Part shown: one piece after another, positions 1-8,822 of the stretch
How the letters are laid out: each line of letters opens with the position of its first letter
Numbering within the stretch: position 1 is the stretch's first letter
Source of the DNA: a bacterium
Lineage (GTDB): Bacteria; Electryoneota; RPQS01
Reading direction: 5' to 3'
Length of the DNA: 64,000 nucleotides
Assembly (NCBI GenBank): GCA_016721565.1
Contig: JADKHW010000001.1
Span: 1-64,000 of the forward strand
The notes under the pieces: model-generated
What the model was told of the DNA's origin: nothing
Databases searched by the model: none
Seen by the model: the letters and a program-made list of their open reading frames with translations, nothing else
Translations under genes and position numbers: made by a program

Positions 1-24
1 CGGCGAGCATTTGCTCGCCGTTTT
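1..24 (+). terminator. Hairpin with short T tail, possible terminator
   Basis: A perfect inverted repeat (CGGCGAGCA, TT, TGCTCGCCG at 1-20) is followed by TTTT on the plus strand. It could terminate a plus-strand gene that lies left of the window. It also lies just past the flgB stop on the minus strand, where its far side is outside the window. The tail is short and the loop very tight, so the call is tentative. Confidence 0.4.
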
Positions 25-45
25 CGATATTGCGTTTGAGGAGTT

Positions 46-477
46 TTATCTGACTTGTCCGGTGATGGCTTCTTTCATGCCTGTGTAGCGGCGGCGGAGA
101 AGTTCAATGGCAGTTAAGTAGCGGAGTTGGGTTTCCGCCATCTCGGCCATTTCTTCTTCGATGTTGACGCCGTTGACTCCGGTGATGTCATCGGGAATCG
201 GTTCGCGAACGGTTTTGGCTTTCAAGCCTTCAAGATCATTGGCGGGAGGAATGTGACGCTGATCGGTTTGTGCGAGCTTCTGGTCGTCACCGTTCAAACG
301 GTCGCGCAACAGCTCCTCAAATTCCACGCGCACGCGCTCGTAGCCGGGAGTTTCGGCGTTGGCGATGTTCTGGGTATGCGCACGCTGGCGCGCCGCCTGA
401 GCATCCAGCATGCTCTTGAGCACGGACGCGGGCTGGTTTTGCCCGATCAGAAAGCTTTCAATCAGATTGTCTGCCAT
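46..477 (-). CDS. flgB: Flagellar basal-body rod protein FlgB
   Basis: FlgB is a proximal rod subunit of the flagellar basal body, assembled in the periplasm through the flagellar export gate. The 143-residue protein has the family layout. An N-terminal heptad region carries the rod/hook signature (AARQRAHTQNIANAETPGY, about residues 30-48), then a variable middle, and a C-terminal helix reading VNIEEEMAEMAETQLRY. The start at 477 is chosen because AAGGAG lies about 9 bases upstream; a longer reading to 510 would put that site inside the gene. flgC and fliE usually follow flgB and would be expected just left of the window. It is the only flagellar gene visible here, so motility is inferred from one gene. 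Confidence 0.93.
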   Translation of the reverse strand: MADNLIESFLIGQNQPASVLKSMLDAQAARQRAHTQNIANAETPGYERVRVEFEELLRDRLNGDDQKLAQTDQRHIPPANDLEGLKAKTVREPIPDDITGVNGVNIEEEMAEMAETQLRYLTAIELLRRRYTGMKEAITGQVR

Positions 478-571
478 AGGGGTTTTCTCCTTCGAGTATG
501 CAATTAGCAATCCTTGTGCCGCCGGTTGAAGATGCTATCGCAGCCTTCTTAAGTGCAAACCCTGCAAAGAG

Positions 572-604
572 AAGCGGCCCACTCCAGAAAGGAGCGGGCC
601 GCTT
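572..604 (-). terminator. Rho-independent terminator of the lamin-tail exoprotein gene
   Basis: A GC-rich stem of 14 pairs with one mismatch (572-585 with 591-604, loop AGAAA) lies 21 bases past the stop of the minus-strand gene starting at 3771. On the minus strand it is followed by a pyrimidine-rich TCTCTTTG. The stem is strong and the U tract is only moderate. Confidence 0.7.
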
Positions 605-624
605 TGAATTAGGCAAATTCAGCC

Positions 625-3600
625 TTACGGGCAGGGAACGCCGGTCACGACGTAGAAACGCTTGGTGTCCGGGCCGCCGAGCGGGGTGTCATCAAACGTG
701 ATAGCCGAGGTCGGAATCGGAGTAAGCAACGTGTATTCCGCCGGGAATGCGGCATCGGAGTTTGACGCATACCAGACGTTGTAGCAACCGCAGCTATTGG
801 CAACGGCAGGTGACCAACGGAGCTGCACCGTGTTTGTGCCAGCCAAACGATAGGCCGTAAGCGCAACCGGTTCACCGCACATGGCCGTTTCAAACGGTGC
901 CAGTTGGCCTGTCAAGAGTTGATAGTCTTGGCACCAGCACGCGCCCGATGAATCGAACTGGGCGAGAATACCGGTGACGTTCAGCGCGCCGAGCGGAATC
1001 GGCTGACCGACCAAAGAGTCGCAAGCGTTGACGCGGAATTGAATCGTGTCCGTGCCGTTAAACAGAAGGAAATTGGTGTTGGTCAAGAAGGTGTCCACAC
1101 CACCGGTCGTGTCAAACGTGACGTTCTGAACTGTGATGTGACGCGCTTCGTTGGCTTCAGGTGCACAGGCGGCGGCGTTCTGTGAAATCGTGTTGGCGGC
1201 AACAACGGTTGCGGCAGGAACGGCATGACCTGCTGAGATGAACGTCACGACTGCGGCATGCAGAGCGAACTGCGAGAATTCACTAACGCCGTTGAAGAAG
1301 TCGAGCGCACCTTCGATGCGAACAGAGTCGCCGGGGAGGGCCAAACGAGTTGAATTCTGCATCGGCAATTGCGCAGCGGTACCGAAGACGAGAATCGCGC
1401 AGCCGTTGTACTCGACATACATGTTGCGGCGGCAGGAATCGTTGTGGGTTACAACGCCGTAGGTGACGAGCAGCGAGTCATTCCAAACGGGAACGCCGCA
1501 CTCGTTCTGTGCGCGAATCTGGCAGATCGTGAGTGTGTCAGGAACAGCCGGTGCGCCGCAGATGTTGGCTGCGCCCGGAGTGCCGAGGTCGCCGTTATTT
1601 GCGCCGTTCCAAGCGGTTGAAGCAGTGCACCAGTTGGTCGGATTAGACGGATCAAGATTGGTTGCAGAAAGTTGAGCGCTGGCACCTGCTACAAACGGAA
1701 GGCCGTTGTAAGAAAGCGCAACGGCGGTGACGTTGTTGGCATCACGCACGGTGATGAGTTCACCCGTGTTGTTCAGGCCAAGGCCCCAGCCGGTGGTGCC
1801 GTAGTGATAGGCGTAATTTTCGGGAACGCCACCGTTGGTCGCGCTGTCGCCATTCGAGCAGAAGACGAAGTATGCTCCAGCGGCTATGGTCGGATTGCCT
1901 TCGAGTGTATCGGAGCCGTTGGCATCGGAAATAATCCAACCGCTCATGTTAACGGCATTCGCGCCGTGATTGTAAATTTCGAACCACTCGCCCAGCGAGT
2001 CTGCGGTTCCTGCGAAATTCGGGTTCGGCATGAACTCGGTGATGACGAAGTCGTAGGCCGAAGGAACGATTGTAAATTGCGCGGAGCTGTTCGGAGCGAT
2101 CGGGTTGCCTGCAACGTCGGTGACGTTATTAACAGTCAGTGTGTAGGTGTTAGCAGGGATCGAAGCGGCAAATGACAAACGAACCGTGTTTCCGTCAGGC
2201 TGCAAGACTGCGGTTGACGGAACGCCGATGCCGAGATCAACGCTGTAGTTGGCAACGGTTTCGGCTGAGACTTCAGTCAGGTTCTCGTTAAAGACTGCGT
2301 CAATCTGGCTACTGGTGATTACAGTAACACCAGTCAAGACAGGCGGAATCACATCGGCGATGCACGGTGAGGGTGCTGCGCCGGGAGTACAGAAACGATA
2401 GCGACCAGTTGTTGCGAAGACTGCGGCGGATTCATACCAGTTAACAACATCCCAAGATTGACCGACGTCGGCTGAACATACTTCAATTGAACTGCCGGTG
2501 TTGCCAGCGGAAAGATCGGGGAAGCTTACCGTCAATGAGCCGTAGATCAACGTGCCGCCGGACAATGCAGTATAAATCGCAAGATTGTCGCCGCTGTTTG
2601 AAAGACCCCAGCCGCCGACGGAGTCGGGGCAAATCAACTCACCCGCAAATTCCGGAATGTCAAGTGTTGACAACACGAGGTATTGACCTGCATTAATTGT
2701 CGTGCCTGCTGGAATATAGAGAGCGCCTTCGCTTGTCGGGGGATATGTGTTGTGATCGGTGACAATCCAGCCTCCGATGTTGATCGTGCTGCCGGTTGTA
2801 TTGTAGAGTTCGATCCACTCAACGTCCGTTCCAGCGGTGTCATCGTACATGACTTCGGTGATGACCACGTTGTTGGTGGCAGGCGGAGCGATGGTGAAGT
2901 TGCCTGTCAAGTTCGTAGCAGGGTTGCCCGCGATATCTTGCACGTTCAACACGGTGAGCGTGTAGTTATTCGGAGCCATTGCAGCGAACGTCAAATGGAC
3001 AAGGGAATTGTTGGTTACGTCACGGACGGCAGACGAGGGATTGCCGACCGCGTTATTGACGGAATAATTTGCTTCGGTTTCAGCTACTGTCAGATTAACA
3101 TTTTCGTCAAAGAGAACGTCAATCTGCGTGTTTGTAATTACCGTGATGCTGGTTAACGCAGGAGGAGTAATGTCTCCGCCTCCGCACGGTGTGTTTGCGG
3201 CACCGGGTGTGCAATGACGATAGCGACCGACGGCGGCGAATACTGTTGTAGATTCAATCCATGCGGCAGGATCGCCTGTCCATGTTGCGTTTACGTCGCA
3301 CTTCTCTATTGAGTTACCTGCATTGTTCGCCGCACCATCAGGGAAGCTGACGGTAAGTGAACCATCAATCAGTGTGCCACCTGTGGCAGCAGTGTAGAGC
3401 GTTAAGTTGTCACCAGTGTTTCCAAGTGTCCATGAACCTGCACCGGTGCAGAGAATTTCTCCGGCAAATTCTGCGATGGCGACGCGGCACAATACTAAGT
3501 ATGCACCTGCAGCGATTGAAGTCGCAGCTGGAACTGTGATTGTTCCTTCGCCTGCCGGCCCGGGATAAGAAGGGCCATCACCAACTACCCAGTTGGAGAT

Positions 3601-3771
3601 ATCAATTGAAGCCGCAGTGGTGTTGTGGATTTCAACCCACTCGATGTCAGTACCGGCGGTGTCGTCGTACATGACTTCAGTGAACACAACGTCACCAAAG
3701 GATTGAGCCAAGACCGGCAGGGCTGCTAAACAGAGCGCGGCCAACAAAGAAAGTCCACGCAACATACGCAT
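625..3771 (-). CDS. Secreted protein with three lamin-tail domains and Ig-like linkers
   Basis: This is a large extracellular protein of about 1048 residues. It opens with a signal peptide (MRMLRGLSLLAALCLAALPVLAQ). Three lamin-tail (LTD) domains follow, recognised by [VF].TE.M.......EW.E[IL].N. The first two are close copies (VMYDDTAGTDIEWVEIHN and VMYDDTAGTDVEWIELYN). Each is followed by a 'PP.LT..TVIT..QID..F.EN' bacterial Ig-like unit, so an LTD-Ig block of roughly 280 residues has duplicated. A Cys-containing domain and a fibronectin-like end follow. Unlike the exoproteins further on, it has no YPNPFN sorting tail. The start at 3771 is chosen because GAGG is 8 bases upstream; an ATG at 3777 is too close to it. 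Function is unknown; LTDs outside the nucleus often occur in secreted or cell-surface proteins. Confidence 0.85.
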   Translation of the reverse strand: MRMLRGLSLLAALCLAALPVLAQSFGDVVFTEVMYDDTAGTDIEWVEIHNTTAASIDISNWVVGDGPSYPGPAGEGTITVPAATSIAAGAYLVLCRVAIAEFAGEILCTGAGSWTLGNTGDNLTLYTAATGGTLIDGSLTVSFPDGAANNAGNSIEKCDVNATWTGDPAAWIESTTVFAAVGRYRHCTPGAANTPCGGGDITPPALTSITVITNTQIDVLFDENVNLTVAETEANYSVNNAVGNPSSAVRDVTNNSLVHLTFAAMAPNNYTLTVLNVQDIAGNPATNLTGNFTIAPPATNNVVITEVMYDDTAGTDVEWIELYNTTGSTINIGGWIVTDHNTYPPTSEGALYIPAGTTINAGQYLVLSTLDIPEFAGELICPDSVGGWGLSNSGDNLAIYTALSGGTLIYGSLTVSFPDLSAGNTGSSIEVCSADVGQSWDVVNWYESAAVFATTGRYRFCTPGAAPSPCIADVIPPVLTGVTVITSSQIDAVFNENLTEVSAETVANYSVDLGIGVPSTAVLQPDGNTVRLSFAASIPANTYTLTVNNVTDVAGNPIAPNSSAQFTIVPSAYDFVITEFMPNPNFAGTADSLGEWFEIYNHGANAVNMSGWIISDANGSDTLEGNPTIAAGAYFVFCSNGDSATNGGVPENYAYHYGTTGWGLGLNNTGELITVRDANNVTAVALSYNGLPFVAGASAQLSATNLDPSNPTNWCTASTAWNGANNGDLGTPGAANICGAPAVPDTLTICQIRAQNECGVPVWNDSLLVTYGVVTHNDSCRRNMYVEYNGCAILVFGTAAQLPMQNSTRLALPGDSVRIEGALDFFNGVSEFSQFALHAAVVTFISAGHAVPAATVVAANTISQNAAACAPEANEARHITVQNVTFDTTGGVDTFLTNTNFLLFNGTDTIQFRVNACDSLVGQPIPLGALNVTGILAQFDSSGACWCQDYQLLTGQLAPFETAMCGEPVALTAYRLAGTNTVQLRWSPAVANSCGCYNVWYASNSDAAFPAEYTLLTPIPTSAITFDDTPLGGPDTKRFYVVTGVPCP

Positions 3772-3853
3772 CTTCATCACCTCAAAAATAAATGCTGAAA
3801 AAACACAGGTCAACAATTTCAATCGCGTCATCGACAAGAATGCAACAGCCTGT

Positions 3854-3882
3854 AAGATAAGGAGAAAACGATGTGAATGCAA
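3854..3882 (-). promoter_or_regulatory. Sigma-70-type promoter of the lamin-tail exoprotein gene
   Basis: On the minus strand TTGCAT (3882-3877), a 17-base spacer and TATCTT (3859-3854) form a -35/-10 pair. The expected start of transcription is near 3847, about 75 bases before the coding start. The same 17-base geometry recurs upstream of other transcription units in the window. Confidence 0.55.
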
Positions 3883-4045
3883 GTGAACGATTTCACGAAG
3901 AGGGTCGACAGAATTGATTGGATTCTCATTAGTCAGGCATTTAAGTCATTGGAAAATGCGGCGGGGTTATTAGTAGTGTGCGAGGATTGCACACCTCAAT
4001 CAGAGCAATGCAGATTGTGCGAGAGGCATTGGCTATATATCACAA

Positions 4046-4072
4046 AAAACGCCCTGCGATGCAGGGCGTTTT
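4046..4072 (-). terminator. Rho-independent terminator of the PAS-sensor gene
   Basis: A perfect 12-pair stem (AAAACGCCCTGC / GCAGGGCGTTTT, loop of 3) lies 22 bases past the minus-strand stop at 4095. On that strand it runs straight into TTTTTT. Stem, tail and position are all as expected for an intrinsic terminator. Confidence 0.9.
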
Positions 4073-4094
4073 CGAAAGGTTGTTCTCTGTTTAC

Positions 4095-5456
4095 CTATGC
4101 CTCATCTGCAACGCTGTCCAAGTCTAAGCTTTGCAGGCTATTGGCGACATCCTCAAGCTCAAACGGCTTAGGCAAAACAGCGTTGGGGCCGTTGGGCAAA
4201 TCTTCACTCTGCGAGTCGGATAAACCGACGCACGGCACACTTCCGCAACGCGTGCGAACCATTTCGATCCAGTCACTTGGTTGATCAAAATCACCCATGT
4301 CAATCATCACAAATTCGGGACGAATATCCGAGCGCACAAGATAAATTGTAGCATCGTCGAGATTCGTGAATACTTCGCACGGATGACCTAATCGTTCCAA
4401 CATCTTGCGTGCGACATCACGCACAATTGGATTTGTTACGACCAGCATGCCTGGTCCAACAGGAATAATATTCTGCTGTGGTTGCGCTTGCTCGTGTTGC
4501 AAGTTATCGGCAAGCTGCTCAGCAACAGAGTCGGCGTAGTCAGCAAGCTCGTATGGCGTGCGGTGCGCGGTTTCGTATTGACGCGACAACACAACAAGCA
4601 ACGTTGGCTCACCTTCGACCTTGATGAGTTCGTGCTCAAACGAGCAGGGAACGCACTCGCCGTCCCCGCGCAACAGTTGTACAGAAGTGCGCAGGTGTTC
4701 TTCGTTCCAAGGCCAATCTGCAAACTCGTCCATTTGTTTTCCGACTAATCCGGGATGAACAGCACCGAAGAGATCAGAGGCCGCAAGGTTGGTTTCCTGA
4801 ATGAAATGTGTGCGCGGGTCAACAAGCAAAACTGCCTCGCCAGTCAGACTGCATAGAGTGTTGAAATTCTCCTGCGACTGATGCAGGGAAATTTGTAAAC
4901 TCTGGGAATCCGATTTCTTCAATCCATAGAGCAGCATGCCGCTGGCTGTCGGAACCGGATAGAACTCAAACATCCGCGCGCCGAAGAGACTCTCAAATCT
5001 TTCGGAACGATTAGGATTCACGACGGATGCAACATCCGCTTGTTCAAGGCCGGGCAGCACTTCGTGCAAGAGTGGTGCGTCAGCAAGCTTGGTGCTAATA
5101 TCCAATGCCGCGCGATTACATTCAATCACTCGTCCATCACTATCAACTAACAAAACAGGTTGTGGATTCAGCGCATCGACAGACGTAATGATTTGCGCAA
5201 CTTCGGTTCTATCACCTGCGGCAACCGGGCGATTCTCCACAAACTCAAGGGCAACTGGTCCTGAACCGTCGGAATTTGCGGAGAGCTTTGTTGCAACAAT
5301 TTCTCCGTCGAAATAGTGCTTGTCTTCACGGCAGAGTAGCCAGCATCCTCCGGCAAAATCTCTGGTAGCGGCTTTGACTAAGAACTCTTTCAGCGGTCCG
5401 CGAAAATCTGCGCCGATGACTGAAATAGAATCATCCGGCTGACCACCTTTGGGCAA
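4095..5456 (-). CDS. Multi-PAS sensor with degenerate receiver, C-terminal part
   Basis: This is the 3' part of a gene whose 5' part is 5390-6499. In frame it opens with LPKGGQPDDSISVIGADFRG, the second half of a PAS domain begun in the other frame. Two further PAS domains follow (LLVDSDGRVIECNRAALDI; LLVDPRTHFIQETNLAASDLF). The last 120 residues are receiver-like (GMLVVTNPIVRDVARKMLE ... VMIDMG ... LPKPF). The phospho-acceptor Asp (MIDMG) and the Lys (PKPF) are kept, but the acidic pair that binds Mg has become Thr-Asn. No histidine-kinase, cyclase or DNA-binding domain is present. The predicted role is signal sensing with transmission by protein contact; no output is visible. The terminator at 4046-4072 ends the unit. 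Confidence 0.8.
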   Translation of the reverse strand: MPKGGQPDDSISVIGADFRGPLKEFLVKAATRDFAGGCWLLCREDKHYFDGEIVATKLSANSDGSGPVALEFVENRPVAAGDRTEVAQIITSVDALNPQPVLLVDSDGRVIECNRAALDISTKLADAPLLHEVLPGLEQADVASVVNPNRSERFESLFGARMFEFYPVPTASGMLLYGLKKSDSQSLQISLHQSQENFNTLCSLTGEAVLLVDPRTHFIQETNLAASDLFGAVHPGLVGKQMDEFADWPWNEEHLRTSVQLLRGDGECVPCSFEHELIKVEGEPTLLVVLSRQYETAHRTPYELADYADSVAEQLADNLQHEQAQPQQNIIPVGPGMLVVTNPIVRDVARKMLERLGHPCEVFTNLDDATIYLVRSDIRPEFVMIDMGDFDQPSDWIEMVRTRCGSVPCVGLSDSQSEDLPNGPNAVLPKPFELEDVANSLQSLDLDSVADEA

Positions 5457-6499
5457 ATAGAGAGCAAACCACGCGCAGCGGAGTTCACGCGGATCAAACG
5501 ACCACTTTCATCCACAACGCACATTGGTGTACGAACGGCCTGAAAGATTTGACGGAACGTAATGGTTTCGCGCGCTGATTTCTGCTCATCAGGATCAACA
5601 GGTTCGGTCGCTTGTGCGTGCTCGGTGGTGACAAGCTCACCTTTGCGGCGGGGCTTCAACACGAACACAAGAAACGCAGTCCCGGCAGTCAAGAGTAGCA
5701 AAGCACCGACAGCGCTTCCGGCACTCGTAGGGGAGTCAATTTCAGAGACTAACAGCAGGGGCTCCATGCCGGGGACATGGATGCGCGCAAACGCCAAAGG
5801 TAATCCGTCCTCCATCGTGACCAGCCCGGCAGTCTGGGAAAGCAGAATTCCCCATGTTCCAGCCCCAATAGGTGGATCGGAGCGGCGGGCCGAAGCCAGA
5901 AATGTCTCGGTAGGACCGTTCATCAAAACCCACTGAGCTGGTGGGTCTGTCGGGACCTTGAACAAGTCGTTTGGATTGAACAGCGCGACAAGCCTCCCGG
6001 GAGTGGGATTTTGCTCGTCGGATGGGGGTGCATATTGCAAAGCCAGGCAGCGGCTCGGGCCATGTTTATCGGTGAGTAGAATATCTGGCGCATCGGACTG
6101 GGCAAACTCGTCCAGGGCAACGGCAAGTCCAACGCTGTCACCAGCGACCGCATGGGTTTGGCCGTTTGAACGAAGCAACACCCAGCCACGTGGTTTTGCC
6201 AAACCAGCCGGCCATTCGTCCGTCATCTGGGCAAACTTGTTTTCAACCCGCCAACCCGCCCATTCGGAAGGGTGTTCCACAGCGGCAGTTAGGCTATGCC
6301 GCATGAGCAGATCTCGGAAGGACGAACGAACCGAAACCAGCTGGGTTTCCCAAGAAGCAGCCAAATTCTTCAATTTAGCCATTTCGAGATCCTGATAGTC
6401 CCCTTCGGCGGTCCGCAGGTGGCCCATAGACATCAGGGCACCTCCGAGGAGGCCGGTCAAACCAACAGCGATTCCGATGATTTTGACGAATGCGCGCAT
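5390..6499 (-). CDS. Multi-PAS sensor, membrane and periplasmic N-terminal part
   Basis: This is the 5' part of the split sensor gene. It has an N-terminal membrane helix (about residues 5-25), a periplasmic region of about 220 residues with no confident family, and a second helix (GSAVGALLLLTAGTAFLVFVL) near residue 265. It then carries the first half of a PAS domain (MCVVDESGRLIRVNSAARGLL). The frame is lost at 5455-5457. Adding one T to the TTT on the coding strand gives GLLSILPKGGQPDDS, which joins smoothly to the downstream frame. The simplest reading is one protein of about 800 residues with one base missing in the assembly. The start ATG at 6499 has only a weak AGG upstream. Confidence 0.78.
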   Translation of the reverse strand: MRAFVKIIGIAVGLTGLLGGALMSMGHLRTAEGDYQDLEMAKLKNLAASWETQLVSVRSSFRDLLMRHSLTAAVEHPSEWAGWRVENKFAQMTDEWPAGLAKPRGWVLLRSNGQTHAVAGDSVGLAVALDEFAQSDAPDILLTDKHGPSRCLALQYAPPSDEQNPTPGRLVALFNPNDLFKVPTDPPAQWVLMNGPTETFLASARRSDPPIGAGTWGILLSQTAGLVTMEDGLPLAFARIHVPGMEPLLLVSEIDSPTSAGSAVGALLLLTAGTAFLVFVLKPRRKGELVTTEHAQATEPVDPDEQKSARETITFRQIFQAVRTPMCVVDESGRLIRVNSAARGLLSICPKVVSRMILFQSSAQIFADR

Positions 6500-6577
6500 G
6501 CGATGAAACCTGTGGCAAAGCTATGAGTGAGTTCTTTGGTAGAATAATTCGCAAATTCGGTGCCTTGTTCTTTCGCC

Positions 6578-6606
6578 TTGACACTCAGCGGCAAAATCGG
6601 TAACTT
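6578..6606 (+). promoter_or_regulatory. Sigma-70-type promoter for the exoprotein gene at 6707
   Basis: TTGACA (6578-6583), a 17-base spacer and TAACTT (6601-6606) form a near-consensus promoter. Predicted initiation near 6613 gives a leader of about 94 bases before the start at 6707. Confidence 0.6.
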
Positions 6607-6706
6607 TTGTGTTTACAGAGTGTGGGAGATGGACAACGCCCGTCTGGGAGGCGGGTTATGTGCAATGTGCACGGCTGAGATTCGATGAAACGCAAGGGAG
6701 AGGGAC

Positions 6707-8785
6707 ATGGGAGGAAAGCTCACGGTATTTTTGGGTCTGTTGTGTTGTTTGGTGTCGGCGAGTTTCGCTGATCCGCCAGCGGTTTCGATTCAGACAACGT
6801 TTGCTGATCGCGGCGAGTTTTATCATATTACGCTCGCTGAACAGGACACTGCGGCGCCTGGTGTTTACTTGACGGGAATTGGCTTGCAACAGCAGTTTCA
6901 AGCGTACGCTGTGAAAGTCGATACCGATGGCGTTGCTATTTGGTCACGGCTGTGGGGAAGCACGAACTACATGTACGATTGCCTATGGCGTAACGGCATG
7001 GGCCGCATGATTGGTTTTACGACTGAGAATAGCACACCGGATTACAAAGTTGTGCAGTTCACAGGCGCGGGTTCGCTTAATGACCAGTGGGATTTTGGCG
7101 GTAACGTGCGTGCGGATCGAGGCAGTGGTGCAGAATATTACGATAGCACATTCACCATCGTGGTTGGTTCGGTTACACCAGGCGATTCGAGTGCATCGGA
7201 CGGCAGTATGGTGCTGGTGAATGATCAAGGTTCTGTCGAGTGGTCACACACATATCATGCATCTGCGGCCATCAGGCGCGTTCAACGGATTGCTTCCGGG
7301 AATATAGTGCTCTTTGGTACTGCCGACAGCGTGGCGGGCCGCAATCGAGATTTTTGGTTTGGGCGCACGGACTCTGCTGGAGCGCTTTTGAGTTCGCGTC
7401 GCTTCGGTGCAGCGCGTGCTGAAGAGTTGTATGATGCGGTTAGAGTGAGTGCCAATTTGAGTTTATTGGTTGGTTCAACTCGCTCCTTTGGGGATAGCAC
7501 AAAGACGAATATCTTTGTGCTCGCTACGAATGACAATGGCGACAGCTTGTGGTCGGATGTATTAGGTGGAACAGAGAACGACGCTGCGCTGTGTGTACTC
7601 CCTGTTGCTGATCGCGACAGCGGTTTTGTGATTGGCGGTTACTGGTCTGAGCAGCACTTGGGAACACGCAACGCATTTCTGTTGAAGTACGATCAGGACT
7701 TTGACAGCATGTGGACGGTGATTCAATCTGATACGGTCGTTGTATCTGAGTTTCGTGATGTTGCGGTGGACAGCATGTTTCAATACCATGCAGCTGGTAT
7801 TCGCAATACGGGATTGCCGCATGGGTATTATGCTGTGACTACTGTTGATCCTGCCGCGCCGTTGCAGCACAATCCCGATCCGTTCTCGATATTGAGTCCG
7901 GCGGACAACGCGTTCTTCACGGTGGACACTATTCGTTTCAGCTGGGAGGCCGCAACTGATCCCGATCCGGGCGATCAGATTGCTTACGCGCTTTTGCTTG
8001 ACACAGACACGCTGTTTGACAATCCGCAGGCTATTGGTCCACTTTCACAGACGACCACCAGACTGACGCGCACGGAAGATATTTTTGATCGTTACTGGCG
8101 AGTTATGGCGCAGGACCAGCATGGAAACTTGCGGCTTTGTACGGAGAGTTATCGGCATGTGCGTAAGATTCGTCCTGATTCTACGCGCGCCTTTAACCTG
8201 ATAGAGCCGCTCGACGGCCACGCGATTGTTAATCCATTCGCGACGTTCAGTTGGGAATTGCCGATTGATCCGGACAGCCTTGACGAAACTCTGATGTATT
8301 CACTGTTCTTCCAAGTCGGCGACTCGGTCACGTTAATCGATACACTGCTGGATACAATGGCAACGGTGAACTTCACTGACCATCCGTTTATCCATCACAG
8401 TGACACGGTGACTTGGTGGGTTATTGCCTATAGTAATTATCCGCAAATGCAGCGACACTCGACTCAAACATGGACGTTTGTAAACTGGAACGTCGATGTC
8501 GACGATGTGACTCAGTTGCCGACAGACTTTGCAATGATGCCGGCTTATCCGAATCCGTTTAACGCGACGGTGAACTTGCAGTTTTCGCTGGCGCAAGCGG
8601 GAGATGTGCAATTGCGGATCTTTGATGTGACGGGACGTGAAGCGGGAACTCTTGTAAGCGGGCGTCTTGCGCCGGGAGTCCACGTTGTGCAGTGGAATGG
8701 CGAAAATGCCGCGTCAGGCGTTTATTTTGCGCGATTGATGCAAGGTGGAAACGTCGCAACTCAAAAGCTTCTTCTGCTGAAATAA
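6707..8785 (+). CDS. Secreted repeat protein with type IX sorting tail
   Basis: This is a 692-residue exported protein with a signal peptide (LTVFLGLLCCLVSASFA). The first ~390 residues are beta-propeller-like repeats of the 'lets one follow events' type (FVLATNDNGDSLWSDVLGG, FLLKYDQDFDSMW), as seen in many FCB exoproteins. Two fibronectin-like segments with FSW motifs follow (IRFSWEAATDPDPGD, ATFSWELPIDPDS). The C-terminus is a type IX secretion sorting module, AYPNPFNATVNLQFSLA, then FDVTGRE and NAASGVYFARL, ending LLLLK. A GGGAGAGGG site sits a few bases before the ATG. It is the first of four adjacent genes with this tail. The sorting signal predicts passage across the outer membrane by a type IX system, encoded elsewhere. 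The actual substrate or ligand is unknown. Confidence 0.85.
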   Translation: MGGKLTVFLGLLCCLVSASFADPPAVSIQTTFADRGEFYHITLAEQDTAAPGVYLTGIGLQQQFQAYAVKVDTDGVAIWSRLWGSTNYMYDCLWRNGMGRMIGFTTENSTPDYKVVQFTGAGSLNDQWDFGGNVRADRGSGAEYYDSTFTIVVGSVTPGDSSASDGSMVLVNDQGSVEWSHTYHASAAIRRVQRIASGNIVLFGTADSVAGRNRDFWFGRTDSAGALLSSRRFGAARAEELYDAVRVSANLSLLVGSTRSFGDSTKTNIFVLATNDNGDSLWSDVLGGTENDAALCVLPVADRDSGFVIGGYWSEQHLGTRNAFLLKYDQDFDSMWTVIQSDTVVVSEFRDVAVDSMFQYHAAGIRNTGLPHGYYAVTTVDPAAPLQHNPDPFSILSPADNAFFTVDTIRFSWEAATDPDPGDQIAYALLLDTDTLFDNPQAIGPLSQTTTRLTRTEDIFDRYWRVMAQDQHGNLRLCTESYRHVRKIRPDSTRAFNLIEPLDGHAIVNPFATFSWELPIDPDSLDETLMYSLFFQVGDSVTLIDTLLDTMATVNFTDHPFIHHSDTVTWWVIAYSNYPQMQRHSTQTWTFVNWNVDVDDVTQLPTDFAMMPAYPNPFNATVNLQFSLAQAGDVQLRIFDVTGREAGTLVSGRLAPGVHVVQWNGENAASGVYFARLMQGGNVATQKLLLLK

Positions 8786-8822
8786 CTTTAGTTAATCAGT
8801 GCTCCGAAAGGAGGCAGGCATC

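Larger units (their letters stand above)
3772..4094. other. Intergenic region between two minus-strand genes
   Basis: This 323-base stretch holds no convincing gene. It contains the terminator of the PAS-sensor gene near 4046-4072, a promoter near 3854-3882 for the lamin-tail exoprotein, and an untranslated leader of about 75 bases. Plus-strand open frames here have no ribosome site and no recognisable protein. Confidence 0.6.

Noticed and set aside
1672..3156. Long plus-strand ORFs antisense to the lamin-tail gene (about 157-167 residues)
   Set aside because: They are mirror frames of a strongly coded gene, without ribosome sites, signal peptides or recognisable domains.
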